Positions 53,640 through 63,773 of a DNA stretch of 64,000 nucleotides are shown here, piece by piece. The notes beneath the pieces are model-generated. The model did no database searches. It worked only from the letters and a program-made list of their open reading frames with translations, and was not told where the DNA came from. The DNA comes from Notospermus geniculatus (lineage: Eukaryota; Nemertea; Pilidiophora; Heteronemertea; Lineidae): positions 77,694 to 141,693 of the forward strand of contig NMRB01000298.1 of assembly GCA_002633025.1 (NCBI GenBank). The letters run 5' to 3'. How positions within the stretch are numbered: position 1 is the stretch's first letter; each line of letters opens with the position of its first letter. The position numbers and the translations under genes were made by a program.

Positions 53640-55080
53640 AGCTTAGAAAGAAATAATTGTGTTCGCCAAGAGGGAACTGGATTATGACCAGTCAAACACA
53701 CACTGGAGGTTCAAGATGCTGAAGCCCATTAGAGATGTTGATGGAATCCAACGTGTAGGTGTCCAACTTGGAAACTCCAACCTGCCAGAGACGACGAAGC
53801 ATCAGGTCATTCTCCCCAGAAAGCATCCAGTGGTCGACATCATATTCCGGCGTTATCAGTAGCACCATCTGGCCACCAACTGTGGGACTGAAAGGGTTCT
53901 TGAAGTATTGGCTAATTAAAGGCCGCATCTCGGTTCGGAGGATCCTGAGCAAGCGTATTCCTTGCAGGAGGAGAAATGCAAAGCCCATGTCGCAACAGAT
54001 GGTAGTTCTTCCTGCGGACAGAGTGCAGCCAACAGTAGTGGCGTTCAGTCATGTTGGACTGGACTACTTCGGCCCATTCTAATCTATGCCAACAGAGGGA
54101 GAAGTTTAGTTGAGAGATATGGGTGTTTATTCACCTGTCTGACCACCAGGTCCAGGGCATCCATATTGAGGTAGCGCAAGACCTTACCACAGATACTTTC
54201 ATCAATGTGGTGCAAAGATTCATAAGCAGAAGAGGATCGCCAACCAAAATCCGATCATAATGGTCCAACGAGAATTGAAAGAGGCGCTCAGTCAGTGGAA
54301 TCTTCAACGGATCGAAGAGTTCATGCTTCAAAGGGAAATACAATGGATTTTCCCCCCCCCCCCCCAACAGCCTCCCAGTCCCATACGGGTGGGGCATGGG
54401 AGCGGCAAATCAGTACCATAAGGAAGGTCCTTGATGGAATAATGAAACAGCATACACTTACAGATGAAAGCCTCAACACAATGACGTGCCTAGTTGAAGC
54501 CATCATAAATGGAAGACCCCTGACAACGTTATCGGACGACCCTGATGATCATCAACCAATCACACCAAACCACCTACCTGCTCCTTCTCCGGCTGGGACC
54601 TAACTTGCCACCGGGCTTGCTTGATGAAGCTGACCAGTTCACACAGGAAGTGCCACATCATGCCATATCCGGCCATACAAATTGGCTATCTGGGCTCTTG
54701 CTTTGCCACCCGAATGTGATGTTGCCGCCTGGGGTTTTTCTGGAGAAGGACTCGAACAGTCGCCGCAGGTTGAGACAGGTACAGTACCTGTGTGACGCGT
54801 TCTGGCGTCGTTGGATTGCTGAGTACTTGCCCCTTCTCCAGAAGCGCTCCAGGTGGTTGTTCCAGACCAGGGACCTGGCCGTTGGGGATGTGGCGTTATT
54901 CGCAGATTATAGAGTTGCCAGGGGTTCCTGGCCCCTGGGTCATGTCACGGAGGTATATCGTGGAGCGGACGATCATGTCCGTAGCGCCAAGGTGAAGACC
55001 CATTCATCTACCGGTACTCTAGTTACATGTAGGCATATTATGAAGCTTTGTTTGCTGGAAGCTGTAGCAGATAAGACATA
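53640..55080 (+). pseudogene. BEL/Pao pol fragment, copy 2
   Basis: Starts with FAKRELDYDQ and IRDVDGIQRVGVQLGNSNL (integrase zinc part), then FSHVGLDYFGPF at about 54040-54080 with the first Asp. The second Asp region is disrupted (CCAACCAAAATCCGATCATAAT). A C14 run (54352-54365) replaces the NPP codons. Then come GAWERQISTIRKVLDGIMKQ, EAIINGRPLTTLSDDP and, in another frame to 55081, LPPGLLDEADQF, RQVQYLCDAFWRRW and DYRVARGSWPLGHVTE. About 126 extra bases (54640-54765) separate DEADQ from the RQVQYL block, absent in copy 1. Confidence 0.8.
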
Positions 55081-55512
55081 GGCCGAGTTCTGTAGTGATT
55101 TTTCAGGTTAGAGAGACTCTAAAGTCCGGTTTGAAATATTACTCTAAAGTCATGTCGGAGTCACTACTCTAACGTCACTTGTATAAAACCTTCTATGTGT
55201 TAGGGCGTTTTATGCATTGCGTTCAGGTTAGGTGTTGTGGTATTACATGAGTGTCAGCATACGTCCAGTCTTCTTGTTCGTCATTTCATTCCTCACATCC
55301 AGGGAATGACGATGTGAAGCAATCCATTCGGCAGAAAATGCAGACTACATGTACGTGGTGACTTCTTAGTGAAGAAAACTAAACGGCCAGTGAACAACGC
55401 CATGATCCTCGAAAACGTTCTAGAGTATTGGATTAATTACCATCTGGAGGAGAACAAAACTGCATCCTTGGTTCCATTTTATCACGTTACAGAAAAGGAT
55501 GACGTAAACCAG
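55081..55512. other. BEL/Pao 3' flank, repeated at 56.05-56.47 kb
   Basis: Contains CTCTAAAGTC words and TTAGGGCGTTTTATGCATTG. The same sequence follows the third copy. It may include a degenerate 3' UTR or LTR part; no clear LTR was seen. Confidence 0.5.
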
Positions 55513-55513
55513 N
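55513..55513. other. Assembly join (single N) between near-identical copies
   Basis: Sequence restarts at GACGACCCTGATGATCATCA, also found at 54538, and stays similar for about 950 bp. The left contig ends at GATGACGTAAACCAG, matching 56456-56469 of the right one. Confidence 0.8.
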
Positions 55514-56468
55514 GACGACCCTGATGATCATCAACCAATCACACCAAACCACATACCTGCTCCTTCTCCGGCTAGGACCTAACTTGCCACCGGGCTTGCT
55601 CGATGAAGCTGACCAGTTCACAAAGGAAGTGCCACATCATGCCATATCCGGCCAAATTGGCTATCTGGGCTCTTGCTTTGCCACCCGAATGTGATGTTGC
55701 CGCCTGGGGTGTTTCTGGAGAAGGACTCGAACAGTCGCCGCAGGTTGAGACAGGTACAGTACCTGTGTGACGTGCTTTGGCGTCGTTGGATTGCTGAGTA
55801 TTTGCCCCTTCTCCAGAAGCGCTCCAGGTGGTTGTTCCAGACCAGGGACCTGGCCGTTGGGGATGTGGCGTTATTTGCAGATTATAGAGTTGCCAGGGGT
55901 TCCTGGCCCTGGGTCGTGTCACGGAGGTATATCGTGGAGCGGACGATCATGTCCGTAGCGCCAAGGTGAAGACCCAGTCATCTACCGGTACTCTAGTGAG
56001 GCATATTATGAAGCTTTGTTTGCAGGAAGCTGTAGCAGATAAGACATAGGCCGAGTTCAGTAGTGATTTTTCAGGTTAGAGAGACTCTAAAGCCCGGTTT
56101 GAGACATTACTCTAAAGTCATGTCTGAGTTACTACTCTAAAGTCACTTGTATAAAACCTTCTATGTGTTAAGGCGTTTTATGCATTGCGTTCAGGTTAGG
56201 TGTTGTGGTATTACATAAGTGTCAGCATACGTCTAGTCTTCTTGTTCGTCATTTCATTCCTCACATCCAGGGAATGACGATGTGAAGCAATCCATTCGGC
56301 AGAAAATGCAGACTACGTGACTTCTTAGAGAAGGAAACTGAACGTCCAGTGAACAACGCCATGATCCTCGAAAACATTCTAGACTATTGAATTAATTGCC
56401 GTCTGGAGGAGGACAGAAACTGCATCGGTTCCATTTTACCACGCTTCAGAAAAGGATGACGTTAACCA
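55514..56468 (+). pseudogene. BEL/Pao pol fragment, copy 3 (duplicate of copy 2 end)
   Basis: Repeats 54538-55512 with scattered substitutions and small indels (for example GGCCAAATTGG versus GGCCATACAAATTGG; one C lost in GGCCCTGGGTC). It carries the same 126-base extra segment, so both derive from one ancestor. Open frame 55673-55969 contains RQVQYLCDVLWRRW. Confidence 0.75.
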
Positions 56469-57345
56469 GGAGTTATTCGTCAATACTTAGGATGCACCTC
56501 AGAAAGCGAAGGAACTGGCTGAACGCCATGGCAGATTATGCAGTGCCAAACTTTCGATTGTTGAGCACCAATACATCGGACACGCCATCAAGACAAAGAT
56601 TCGCTGTGGCAGACGTCATGGTCATCACAAATATGATTGGATTTTCTCTTCATGCTTGCCAAATGAGGAACTTTTAGTGAGAACTAGAATGGCTCATGGA
56701 CACCTCTAGAGCGGAATATTGCCAGTGATGAACAATCCTTTTTGTTAATGGGCGTGGCATCGGTTGCTTGTCGGAGCAAAGTGCGAGAAATTCTTGAAAG
56801 ACTATTTCTTTAAAAGCTCCGAAAAGTACAACTACCGTTAAGTACGCAGCAGGCCTTCCTCGAGGAAATCGGTTCGTATGAGCACGAGACATTTGTAAAT
56901 GAAAATGCACCCACGTATTGAAATTGCGACTAATGCCCGACATGGATGGAGGGAAAATGCAAAGGACACTAGTGTAGTTGGGATGGCAATCTCACCCAAA
57001 TGTGATCCACGGTGAGCATGTCACAAAAAATGACGATCATGTCATAAAAGACAGGAGACGCTGGGGGGAAAAGAGGATTTATGAATATTTAGGTGGATCA
57101 GAAGATGCTGTGGCTGTCAACATTCACTGCCATGACTTCAACACGGCAGTGAATAAATTGGTGAAAGAGAGACATTCCCCAATCAACCAAAAGCAAAGCG
57201 AACGTATCAAATAGTGAGATCAATCTGTAATGCCTGCAAGGACAAAGGGGAGAAGATTCCAACAAGGGGTCCAAAAAATTCATTTAAAAGACAGAGGACC
57301 CAGCCACAAGCCCCCAGAACAGAAAATCGTTAAAGACAGTATCAG
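56440..57345 (+). pseudogene. Family-T transposase relic, copy 3
   Basis: In one frame 56475-56690 reads KAKELAERHGRLCSAKLSIV, EHQYIGHAIKTKIRCGRRHG and LPNEELLVRTRMAHGHL. After gaps come SARHGWRENAKDTSVVGM-like words at 56935-56985, TLGGKRIYEYLGG and VNIHCHDFNTAVNKLVKE at 57065-57165. It adds the part (RTRMAHG..) missing in the 29-32 kb copy. Frame changes at about 56700 and 56990; no downstream TWH block. It begins right after the BEL duplicate. Confidence 0.6.
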
Positions 57346-57424
57346 CAGCAGGACAGTGAAGTGGCCTTGTCTTCTCATTTTTTTCTAGTTGACCCCAGGC
57401 TTTCTTTTGAAAGGATAGCGTAAA

Positions 57425-58391
57425 GGCCGGGGCTATTCGTACCGTGACGGTGCAAATAACGCCAAACCAGATCTTATTCGTACCGTGACGGTGTGAATAG
57501 TGCGCCGTCGGTTCTTATTCGTACCGTGACGGTGTGAATAGTGCGCCGCCGGTTCTTATTCGTACCGTGACGGTGTGAATAGTGCAGGAATAGCTCTTAT
57601 TTACACCGTCACGGTGGGAATAGTGCGTGGAGACTGATTATTCGTACCGTGACGGTGATGTATAATTTCTGCACCGTAACGGGCGTAACTCGGACAGTGC
57701 GACTGTGGCAGTGTGGGCAGTAGATCTAAAATGATATTTTAGCCTGGGCAATTTTTTTCCTTTGACGGGGTCCAGTGATCCCATCTTTTAATGATGAAAT
57801 GTTGGCCTCTGCTGTCTGATGATAAAATATTTTTCATGACATAGGCCTACGCTAGGCCTAGTAGGGCTAGGCCCTAATTTTTTTTAAAAAAAATTATGGC
57901 TCAAGAATTACGCAGTTCCCCTTCTTCCGACAGTCACACGGATTGATATCACGATATCGATAAAGACGAAAAGAAGAATAAGGAGGTGAAAGAAGAACGA
58001 AAAGAAAAGAAGAACTAAAAGAAAATAAAAGAAGAACTGTCATGCCGGGGCTCGAACCCGCGGCCTTCCGTTTGATAACCACCCACGCAAACCACTCGGC
58101 CACTGAGGCTCATGCTGCTGCGAACTGTGGGGAATCATTAGATACTTTAGTCATGAGGCCTACCTTGCCCAAATTCAAAAGCATTGACTATAAAACTTTT
58201 TTTCCTGGTAGTGGTTGTAGATTAACGTTTTCATCAAGAATATTGAAAAAAAATCCGGCATTGTGCGAGATGATACCGGTAACTTCATCTGGCATGCCTT
58301 GAATGAAGCTCTCCGATTGGCTGTTTACGATGGTGTGAATAAGATCTGGTTTGGCGTTATTTGCACCGTGACGGTACGAATAGCCAGTGCG
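57425..58391. mobile_element. MULE-like non-autonomous element with 41-bp subrepeats
   Basis: Inverted ends of about 45 bp (GGCTATTCGTACCGTGACGG at 57431 and its inverse ending at 58384). TAGCGTAAA stands on both sides (57416-57424 and 58392-58400), a 9-bp target duplication. The left arm continues into five 41-bp units (57473, 57514, 57555, 57596, 57637), each with ACCGTGACGGT or ACCGTCACGGT. The outermost 6-7 bp of the ends do not match well. The interior contains a tRNA-like sequence and a purine-rich tract. Confidence 0.8.
58041..58110 (-). tRNA. tRNA-like sequence (likely SINE head or pseudo-tRNA)
   Basis: On the minus strand it has a good A box (TGGCCGAGTGG) and B box (GGTTCGAGCCC) in the right order. 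The acceptor stem pairs poorly and the anticodon arm is not standard, so a functional tRNA is unlikely. A long pyrimidine-rich tract follows it on the minus strand (58036 to 57960). Confidence 0.5.
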
Positions 58392-58400
58392 TAGCGTAAA

Positions 58401-58790
58401 ATGCTACGTCTTGAGAAAAATAGATTTCTATTTTTCTGGAGCAAGCATTTTGCTCTTGAGCACCTTTCAGAAGTTGCGGTTGAAATGGTTATACATGTAC
58501 CTTGTCACAACTCTGGCATGTCTGGCGAGCCTAGATTGCCACACCTGAGAGTTTGTGTTTTCAGGCAAGAGATCTGTTTTCATTTAAACAAAATGCATGT
58601 GTTTGCATACATATCCTATGCAATCCACGAGCCGGGGAGAGACAAAATATCGCCCGTTATCACCAATAATGTGAACGATATTGTCATGTCACATGACAAT
58701 GTATTACCTTGCCTTAGGACCACCCCAGTGCTTCATGTTCAACATGAATTCAAGGATGTCCTGCTTCAATCCAGCCTTTAAGATTTGTTA
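58401..58790 (+). other. Open frame of 126 codons, unknown
   Basis: Starts at ATG 58401 (MLRLEKNRFLFFWSKHF) and ends at 58781. No motif or repeat partner was recognised. It directly precedes the helicase relic and is probably transposon-derived or chance. Confidence 0.3.
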
Positions 58791-58879
58791 CAATTGTACG
58801 TGCCCTTGTTGGAATTGTTCCCTCAGTGGAATACTAGTAGGCAATCACTCGTTAGAATTTCCTCGATGGAATTCTGTAG

Positions 58880-59437
58880 TCCCCCTTGGACTGTATGACC
58901 CTCCAGCTGACCATGGCTGCACCCCCTTCTGCATCTCGGCCCACACTGCTAGTCGTTTTTAGTCGATTGCTGGGGGGGGGGGGAACTATTGAAAGTGCCC
59001 TGGCAGTATTCAGAAATGATGACAAAGAACCATTTGTAACATTTTCAGATAATGCTTCTTTGGCATTCAAATACAGCCAGGTTTGTTTACTATGTATCGA
59101 TGAAGTTTCCATGCTTGGTTGCCGCAAACTGCATTCAATTCATACACGTTGCGAGGACATTTTTGGCAAACATGAAAAACCCTTTGCAAGTATACCAGTT
59201 CTTTGCACAGGAGACTTTCTACAATTACCCTGTTGGTAATCGCTGCATTTTCAAAGATTTCAAACGTTCAAGTGGTATTACCTTCACTGCCCCCAATAAA
59301 TGGAAAGTGAACTTCCGTGTCTACAATCTACCACAAAAAATGCGTTCATTACATAATATCGCATTTTCTGAACTATGCGATCACAGAAGGACGTGCTCTG
59401 ACTCTGGCTTCGATACGCTGATAATGTTCTTAACCTA
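58880..59437 (+). pseudogene. PIF1-like helicase fragment (Helitron or related)
   Basis: The first frame (58886-59239) has SDNASLAFKYSQVCLLCIDE, VSMLGCRKLHSI and FASIPVLCTGDFLQLP: the Walker B box IDEVSML and the GDF-x-QLP box of PIF1/Helitron helicases. The next frame (59240-59437) continues VGNRCIFKDF, KWKVNFRVYNLPQKMRSL and IAFSELCDHRRT. The Walker A box is not visible upstream; a G12 run at 58972-58983 lies there. One frame change at the QLP box. Confidence 0.75.
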
Positions 59438-59450
59438 ATTTTAATTTCAG

Positions 59451-60250
59451 ATGAAGTCTGTGACTGCAGAAGCTATCTTCAACACGCTCTGTGATCTCAA
59501 TTCGGAGAAGGGTTTGGAAACGAAGAAGGTTGCTGGTTTCGGCAGTGACGGCGCGAGCGTCATGGTGGGCTGCCGCAATGGAGTTGCAACTAAACTGAAA
59601 GAAGTAAAATCACTTTTAAGTAAGTTCACTTTTTAAAAAAATGAAAACAGCAACATTCATTCATTTCATACTTACCAGCACAACCTTGTTCCAATTGAAG
59701 TAGTGGTCTTCTTTAATGATTCTTGATGCCACTATTTTCATGTGTCTCCAATGATCGTGAGCTGCCACTGCGTCGCCCACAGGTTGGCCCTTGCAATGGG
59801 AAGCGCCGGAAAGAACGTGCCTTATATAAAGACATTTAACGAAGCACTGCAGATGGTGTATAATTATTACGAAAATTCAGCTATTAGAATGGCTGGATTA
59901 AAAGGGATTAGGTGAATGTGACTCCCATTCCTCTTCGTCAGCAATCATGAACATCAACATGAAGCCTACATTAATTGTGTACATATAGTTTGTCAGTGTT
60001 AACGCCCTTTAAGAAACTCAGCCCGACCTGATTTTCCAGGACAGTTTGGAAAGCCCCATTCTTAAACCAAAGCGGGCATTGGCTACCCGATGGCTCTCCC
60101 ATGACCAGGCTTGCGACACAATGCGCCAGATTATGACAAGCGTCATTATGAGCTTGGAGAGGGAAGCTGCCGAGAGGCAGCAGTATATTCAACCGGCATG
60201 TTTGATAGAGTATTCCAATACATATTCTAAAGAAATTAAAGCAAAATGCT
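59451..60250 (+). CDS. hAT-derived (ZNF862-like) exons
   Basis: Exon 1 (59451-59619): acceptor TTAATTTCAG, donor GTAAGT; reads VAGFGSDGASVMVGCRNGVA, the SDGAS box of domesticated hAT proteins with its catalytic-site Asp. Exon 2 (about 59755-59911, donor GTGAAT): CHCVAHRLALAMGSAGKNVP. Exon 3 (from 60040, acceptor TTTTCCAG): SPILKPKRALATRWLSHDQA. The order and the introns fit a ZNF862/C17orf113-like host gene or an intron-bearing hAT. No stop inside the coding parts. Exon 3's end is not clear. Upstream exons (finger part) are missing. Confidence 0.65.
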
Positions 60251-60460
60251 TACAGTTCATCATGCTCTGGGCTGTTGGCAGATTGGACAGTGTTGCTCGG
60301 GAACCATCAGCGGTCTCTGTGGCACGATACTGCTACAGGATACCAGCTGATTGATTTGTTGTTATGACCTGCTGTATGCCATTGCTAAATGCTACAGCAA
60401 AATGAAGCATTGCTGGTATGTATGTTTCATATTATTAATATTATATTCACTGTTTTTCAG

Positions 60461-60933
60461 TTACTTGTTGATGGGCAGGAGAAAGTGTCAAGTGAGGCAA
60501 TAAAACTGATGGTGATAAAGTCAAATGCAACAGCAAGGACATTAACAAACGACTTGCTCACTGCTTCCTTCACGAAGGATGAACTTAAACATCACTCTTT
60601 AAAGGGAGGGAATTCAAATGCATTCAAGGAAAAGGCAAGGCCTGCACTGCCTAAAAATATTGTGGGGGCCGTGGAGGTAAGTTTTTCAGCTGTCCAGTTG
60701 ACGTATGATAACTACATCCAATTTTTCTGTTGTTTTCTGGATCAAATTTTCTGATAACTTTCTTCTTTCAGCATATGTCACGGACAGACACCCAGAAATT
60801 CGAGGGACCAAGCTCTTTGAAAGATATGGCAATGAAAAGCTTAGTAACTGCCGTGATAAAAAGCGAAGCAAAACAAATGGTAAAAAAACTGGCAGTGATG
60901 AAGGTGATGATAAGGAGACGGAATAAAAATTGA
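60461..60933 (+). CDS. BEN-domain-like exons
   Basis: Exon 60461-60676 (acceptor TGTTTTTCAG, donor GTAAGT, phase 0) reads TARTLTNDLLTASFTKDELK, HHSLKGGNSNAFKEKARPAL and PKNIVGAVE, which has the hydrophobic and Leu/Gly spacing of a BEN domain. The next exon starts at 60772 (acceptor TTCTTTCAG) and in phase 0 encodes a Lys-rich tail to 60933. Another frame of that exon (AYVTDRHPEIRGTKLFERYG) looks more BEN-like, so an alternative donor or an indel is possible. BEN domains bind DNA or chromatin proteins (family knowledge). Confidence 0.45.
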
Positions 60934-60949
60934 ATATGGCTCCAGCAGT

Positions 60950-61150
60950 TCCCCTATGCCAAGTACAGCTATTGATTCTTCCAAATATTGGAAACATAAG
61001 CGAGGACATACGAGAGAGATCTCGGCGGTTTGAAATAAGCACAGATTTATATAACAGCGATGACTACTTCGGAAATAAAGTGGCACACATCACCAAGAAA
61101 GAGTTGAGAAGTGCAGTTTCCATGGGCGAATCTTTGTTTGCCTGATGGAT
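60950..61150 (+). other. Open frame, unknown
   Basis: 71 codons (RSRRFEISTDLYNSDDYFGN), no recognised domain. It may be 3' UTR or another exon of the BEN-like gene. Confidence 0.25.
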
Positions 61151-61448
61151 CACATTCTAGACGACATTCACAAGTTTTATAGAATGAGTAAGGACACATG
61201 CTTTCCCCTTCTCAAATCTGGGAAAAAGTCAATTTTCTGTTCAAGATATTAACTATATCTTCCCCGTCTAATGCACAAATCTCTAAATCCTGATCTGGTG
61301 CTGTGCATTCATTCATGTCGATGACATACCGTACACCTTTACCATACCTGAGTGTTGCTCTTGCCTTCAGAAGGATATCCTTTTTCAGAAAACAGAAACC
61401 CGCTAGGTAAAATTCGATCAATTTGTTCTTATTTTTTGTCACTTCAGG

Positions 61449-61743
61449 CATTGACTCGTTCGGCCATGATAGTGATTCGGGGCAAGACATCAATGGTACT
61501 GCGGAAGCTGATGTTTCCACCAATGGTGATGTGCCTTTCTTGGATAAGTCGAAACAGAGTGGTATCACTCTCTCAGCTCAGAAGGATGTAGTCAAGAAGA
61601 TGGAATTATTGCAAGACACCTATAATACGGCTGATGATCCTGTTTCTGAAGTCCATAACAACACAGACAACAGAAGTTGTACCAACTCTGAAGTCAATCA
61701 GCAGGTGGAAGAGTTTGCTAACAGCGAGTTGTGTTCAATTTAA
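61449..61743 (+). CDS. Possible last exon, acidic, unknown
   Basis: After an acceptor-like TTTTTGTCACTTCAG at about 61434-61448 a frame reads GIDSFGHDSDSGQDINGTAE, VVKKMELLQDTYNTADDP and VNQQVEEFANSELCSI, stop at 61741. It is acidic and without known domain; the frame is clean. It could belong to the gene that contains the SAM exon or to the BEN-like gene. Confidence 0.35.
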
Positions 61744-62134
61744 TGTATATGATTGGAATGTATCGTTTTGGGGCACGTTCATGAATTGTCACCATTTTCA
61801 TGGTTTCCCAACATAAATTTGCACCATTTCTAGATGGTACAGTCGAACCTCCTTACAGCGTACCCCGTTAACAATCTTTACACCTCTACAGAGTGAGTAA
61901 AAAAACTAGACACTTTTTAAAATGCCCATTGTTTTATTGTGTCCTGCATCTTTTGGTACCAGTCATGCTTGATTCGGTGCAATGGCATCTGAGACGGTCC
62001 ATCTGGTGTAGAATCAGTCAGACAGCACCATGCATTGGCACCCCATGGCTCAAGTATTGCATGCAGTCTTGTTAATTTCAGGATTAAATGGTAAGACAAA
62101 TTTTATGGTACACTTCTATTCTATCTACTTTCAG

Positions 62135-62236
62135 TGACGATGTCTCGTCCATACTTACTTGAGCAATGGACCATGGAGGATGTCTCAACTTGGCTGACTG
62201 AAAAGGATTTTGTACAAGCCATACCGGAATTCGAAA
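62135..62236 (+). CDS. SAM-domain first coding exon
   Basis: The acceptor CTACTTTCAG precedes the exon, the ATG is at 62140 and the donor is GTAAGC. It encodes MSRPYLLEQWTMEDVSTWLT then EKDFVQAIPEFE. W-x-x-EDV-x-x-WL followed by a helix with F is the start of a sterile alpha motif. The rest of the domain must lie on later exons, which I could not find in the remaining 1.7 kb. SAM domains mediate protein or RNA contacts. This is one of the few likely host exons. Confidence 0.65.
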
Positions 62237-62955
62237 GTAAGCAGTGATTGGATCTGTCTGTCCTACTGCTGCTCACATCATGGTCGCAAAAGTTGACCAT
62301 GTTCATGTGTTTACATGTCCACAATGAGGAATTCAAAAATTTTCTCTGTGTAGTTTTTACAAACACATCGCTTTAGTCCATTCGCATGGCGCAAATTTCA
62401 CAGTTTCTTGTGGAATCGGAAAATGTCAAGAAGCAGACCACAAGCAACAGCTGAACAACCAACAGTTGGAGATAGATCAACACCGAACTAAACCTAACGA
62501 TGCTAACACAGAAACAAATAATGTGCTTGAAACCATGAACCTAAAAGGAAGACAACACAGAAACAAAGTAGCTTGGAGTAAAAAAAGAGTTTAAGAAGAA
62601 CAAAAACAATCAGATTAATAATTATCAGCCACCACTTAATCATCATACCTGCTGATGCACCAGCTAACATGGCTATCATCCAATGAAAGAGCTATTCCTG
62701 AACAGCCTCGGGTTGTAGTTTCCATTTGGGAATGTGAATAGGAACACTGACTAACTGGATTTCGAGATGCGTGACTTACAAGTTAGTAGGGCCACTGGAA
62801 CCGAGAGATGCTTTTTTATGGAGGAGTAACAAATTCTACATACCCATTTGCGGAGCCTACCGAGGACGAGACCATCAAATATGTTGACATCTGCTCCCTT
62901 TAGCTTCAGTAAACAAATATTTGTAAGTCCCCAGTCGGCCATCCTACACCCTTAG
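62237..62955. other. No recognised gene
   Basis: Intron-like sequence after the SAM donor. A 63-codon minus-strand frame (62751-62942) has no motif. Confidence 0.35.
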
Positions 62956-62959
62956 TGAA

Positions 62960-63740
62960 AATCTACATTGTGACATCAGTCAGTATGAAGGGATCATCAA
63001 ATGTAAAGTATACTTCCACCACGGAAACTAATTCATCCTGTGCTACCCTTCAGAACCAATTGCAAACTTACGTTTCCGTTGTGTGGGACAAGCGCTGACA
63101 CATTGGCGCAGGACCCCTGCCAGCATACACCAGAGGAATGTTCATTTATTGAAACGTGGGTATCAGAAGGCCTGTGATTTGTGAAAAAAGTTCATTGAAG
63201 TGTATGAAGTATGGCACCACCAGAGACGACCACAGACCTCAATTTTAAAGAGGAATACAGCTGGTTGACAGCATGGTGCAAGACTCCAGATGACATTAAA
63301 ACATTCAAAAAAGTTTATGCCCGTCATGAAGGAATCGATCTAGGGGACATCAGTTACAAATCCGGAAAACGAGCCCTTGGAAAGCAGATGTTGAACAGTA
63401 TGTGCGGTTTTGTTGGGGGAGGGGGGAGAGCGAGATGGCCTAAGTAAAACAGAGTACATCATGTAGCCGAAGCGGTACCTTACTCTCCTCACTGATCCGA
63501 GGGTAGAGATTAAGAAAAATCAATTTGATTAATGAGGAAGATGTGCAAGTCCATTACATTGAGGAAGTGGCTTTCCGGAAAAATAAGGCAAACAGAATGT
63601 CGTCATAGCCGCATACACAACGGCTCACGCGAGTCTAAAGTTGTATTCCGTCATCGAGCCCCTGCAAGAGAGCAACTGTACTATTGAAACGGCTTGAGAT
63701 AACCTGTTATATTCGTCATGGTATTGTGCCTTGAGTCTCA
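62960..63740 (+). pseudogene. Type-B DNA polymerase pseudogene (virus/organelle/Polinton-like)
   Basis: From 62962 one frame reads SQYEGIIKCKVYFHHGN and ANLRFRCVGQALTHW, then KFIEVYEVWHH, blocks preceding the palm in protein-primed polymerases. 63211-63400 reads WLTAWCKTPDDIKTFKKVYA and KRALGKQMLNSM, motif B (K-x3-NS). 63470-63660 reads DPRVEIKKINLINEEDVQVH and, after a shift, VIAAYTTAHARLKLYSVIEP. Motif C (usually YYDTDS) is destroyed: LYY is followed by TGA at about 63683. At least three stops. Such genes occur in Mavericks/Polintons and related invertebrate elements; no partner genes are seen here. Confidence 0.7.
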
Positions 63741-63773
63741 CCCCCTCCCACCCCACCCTCACCCCCACCCCCA
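63738..63773 (-). other. G-quadruplex-prone C-rich tract
   Basis: Runs of 3-5 C separated by one or two bases (CCCCCTCCCACCCCACCC onward); the minus strand can form a G-quadruplex. Confidence 0.6.

Noticed and set aside
58041-58110. Functional tRNA gene
   Set aside because: Acceptor stem and anticodon arm do not pair properly although A and B boxes are good.
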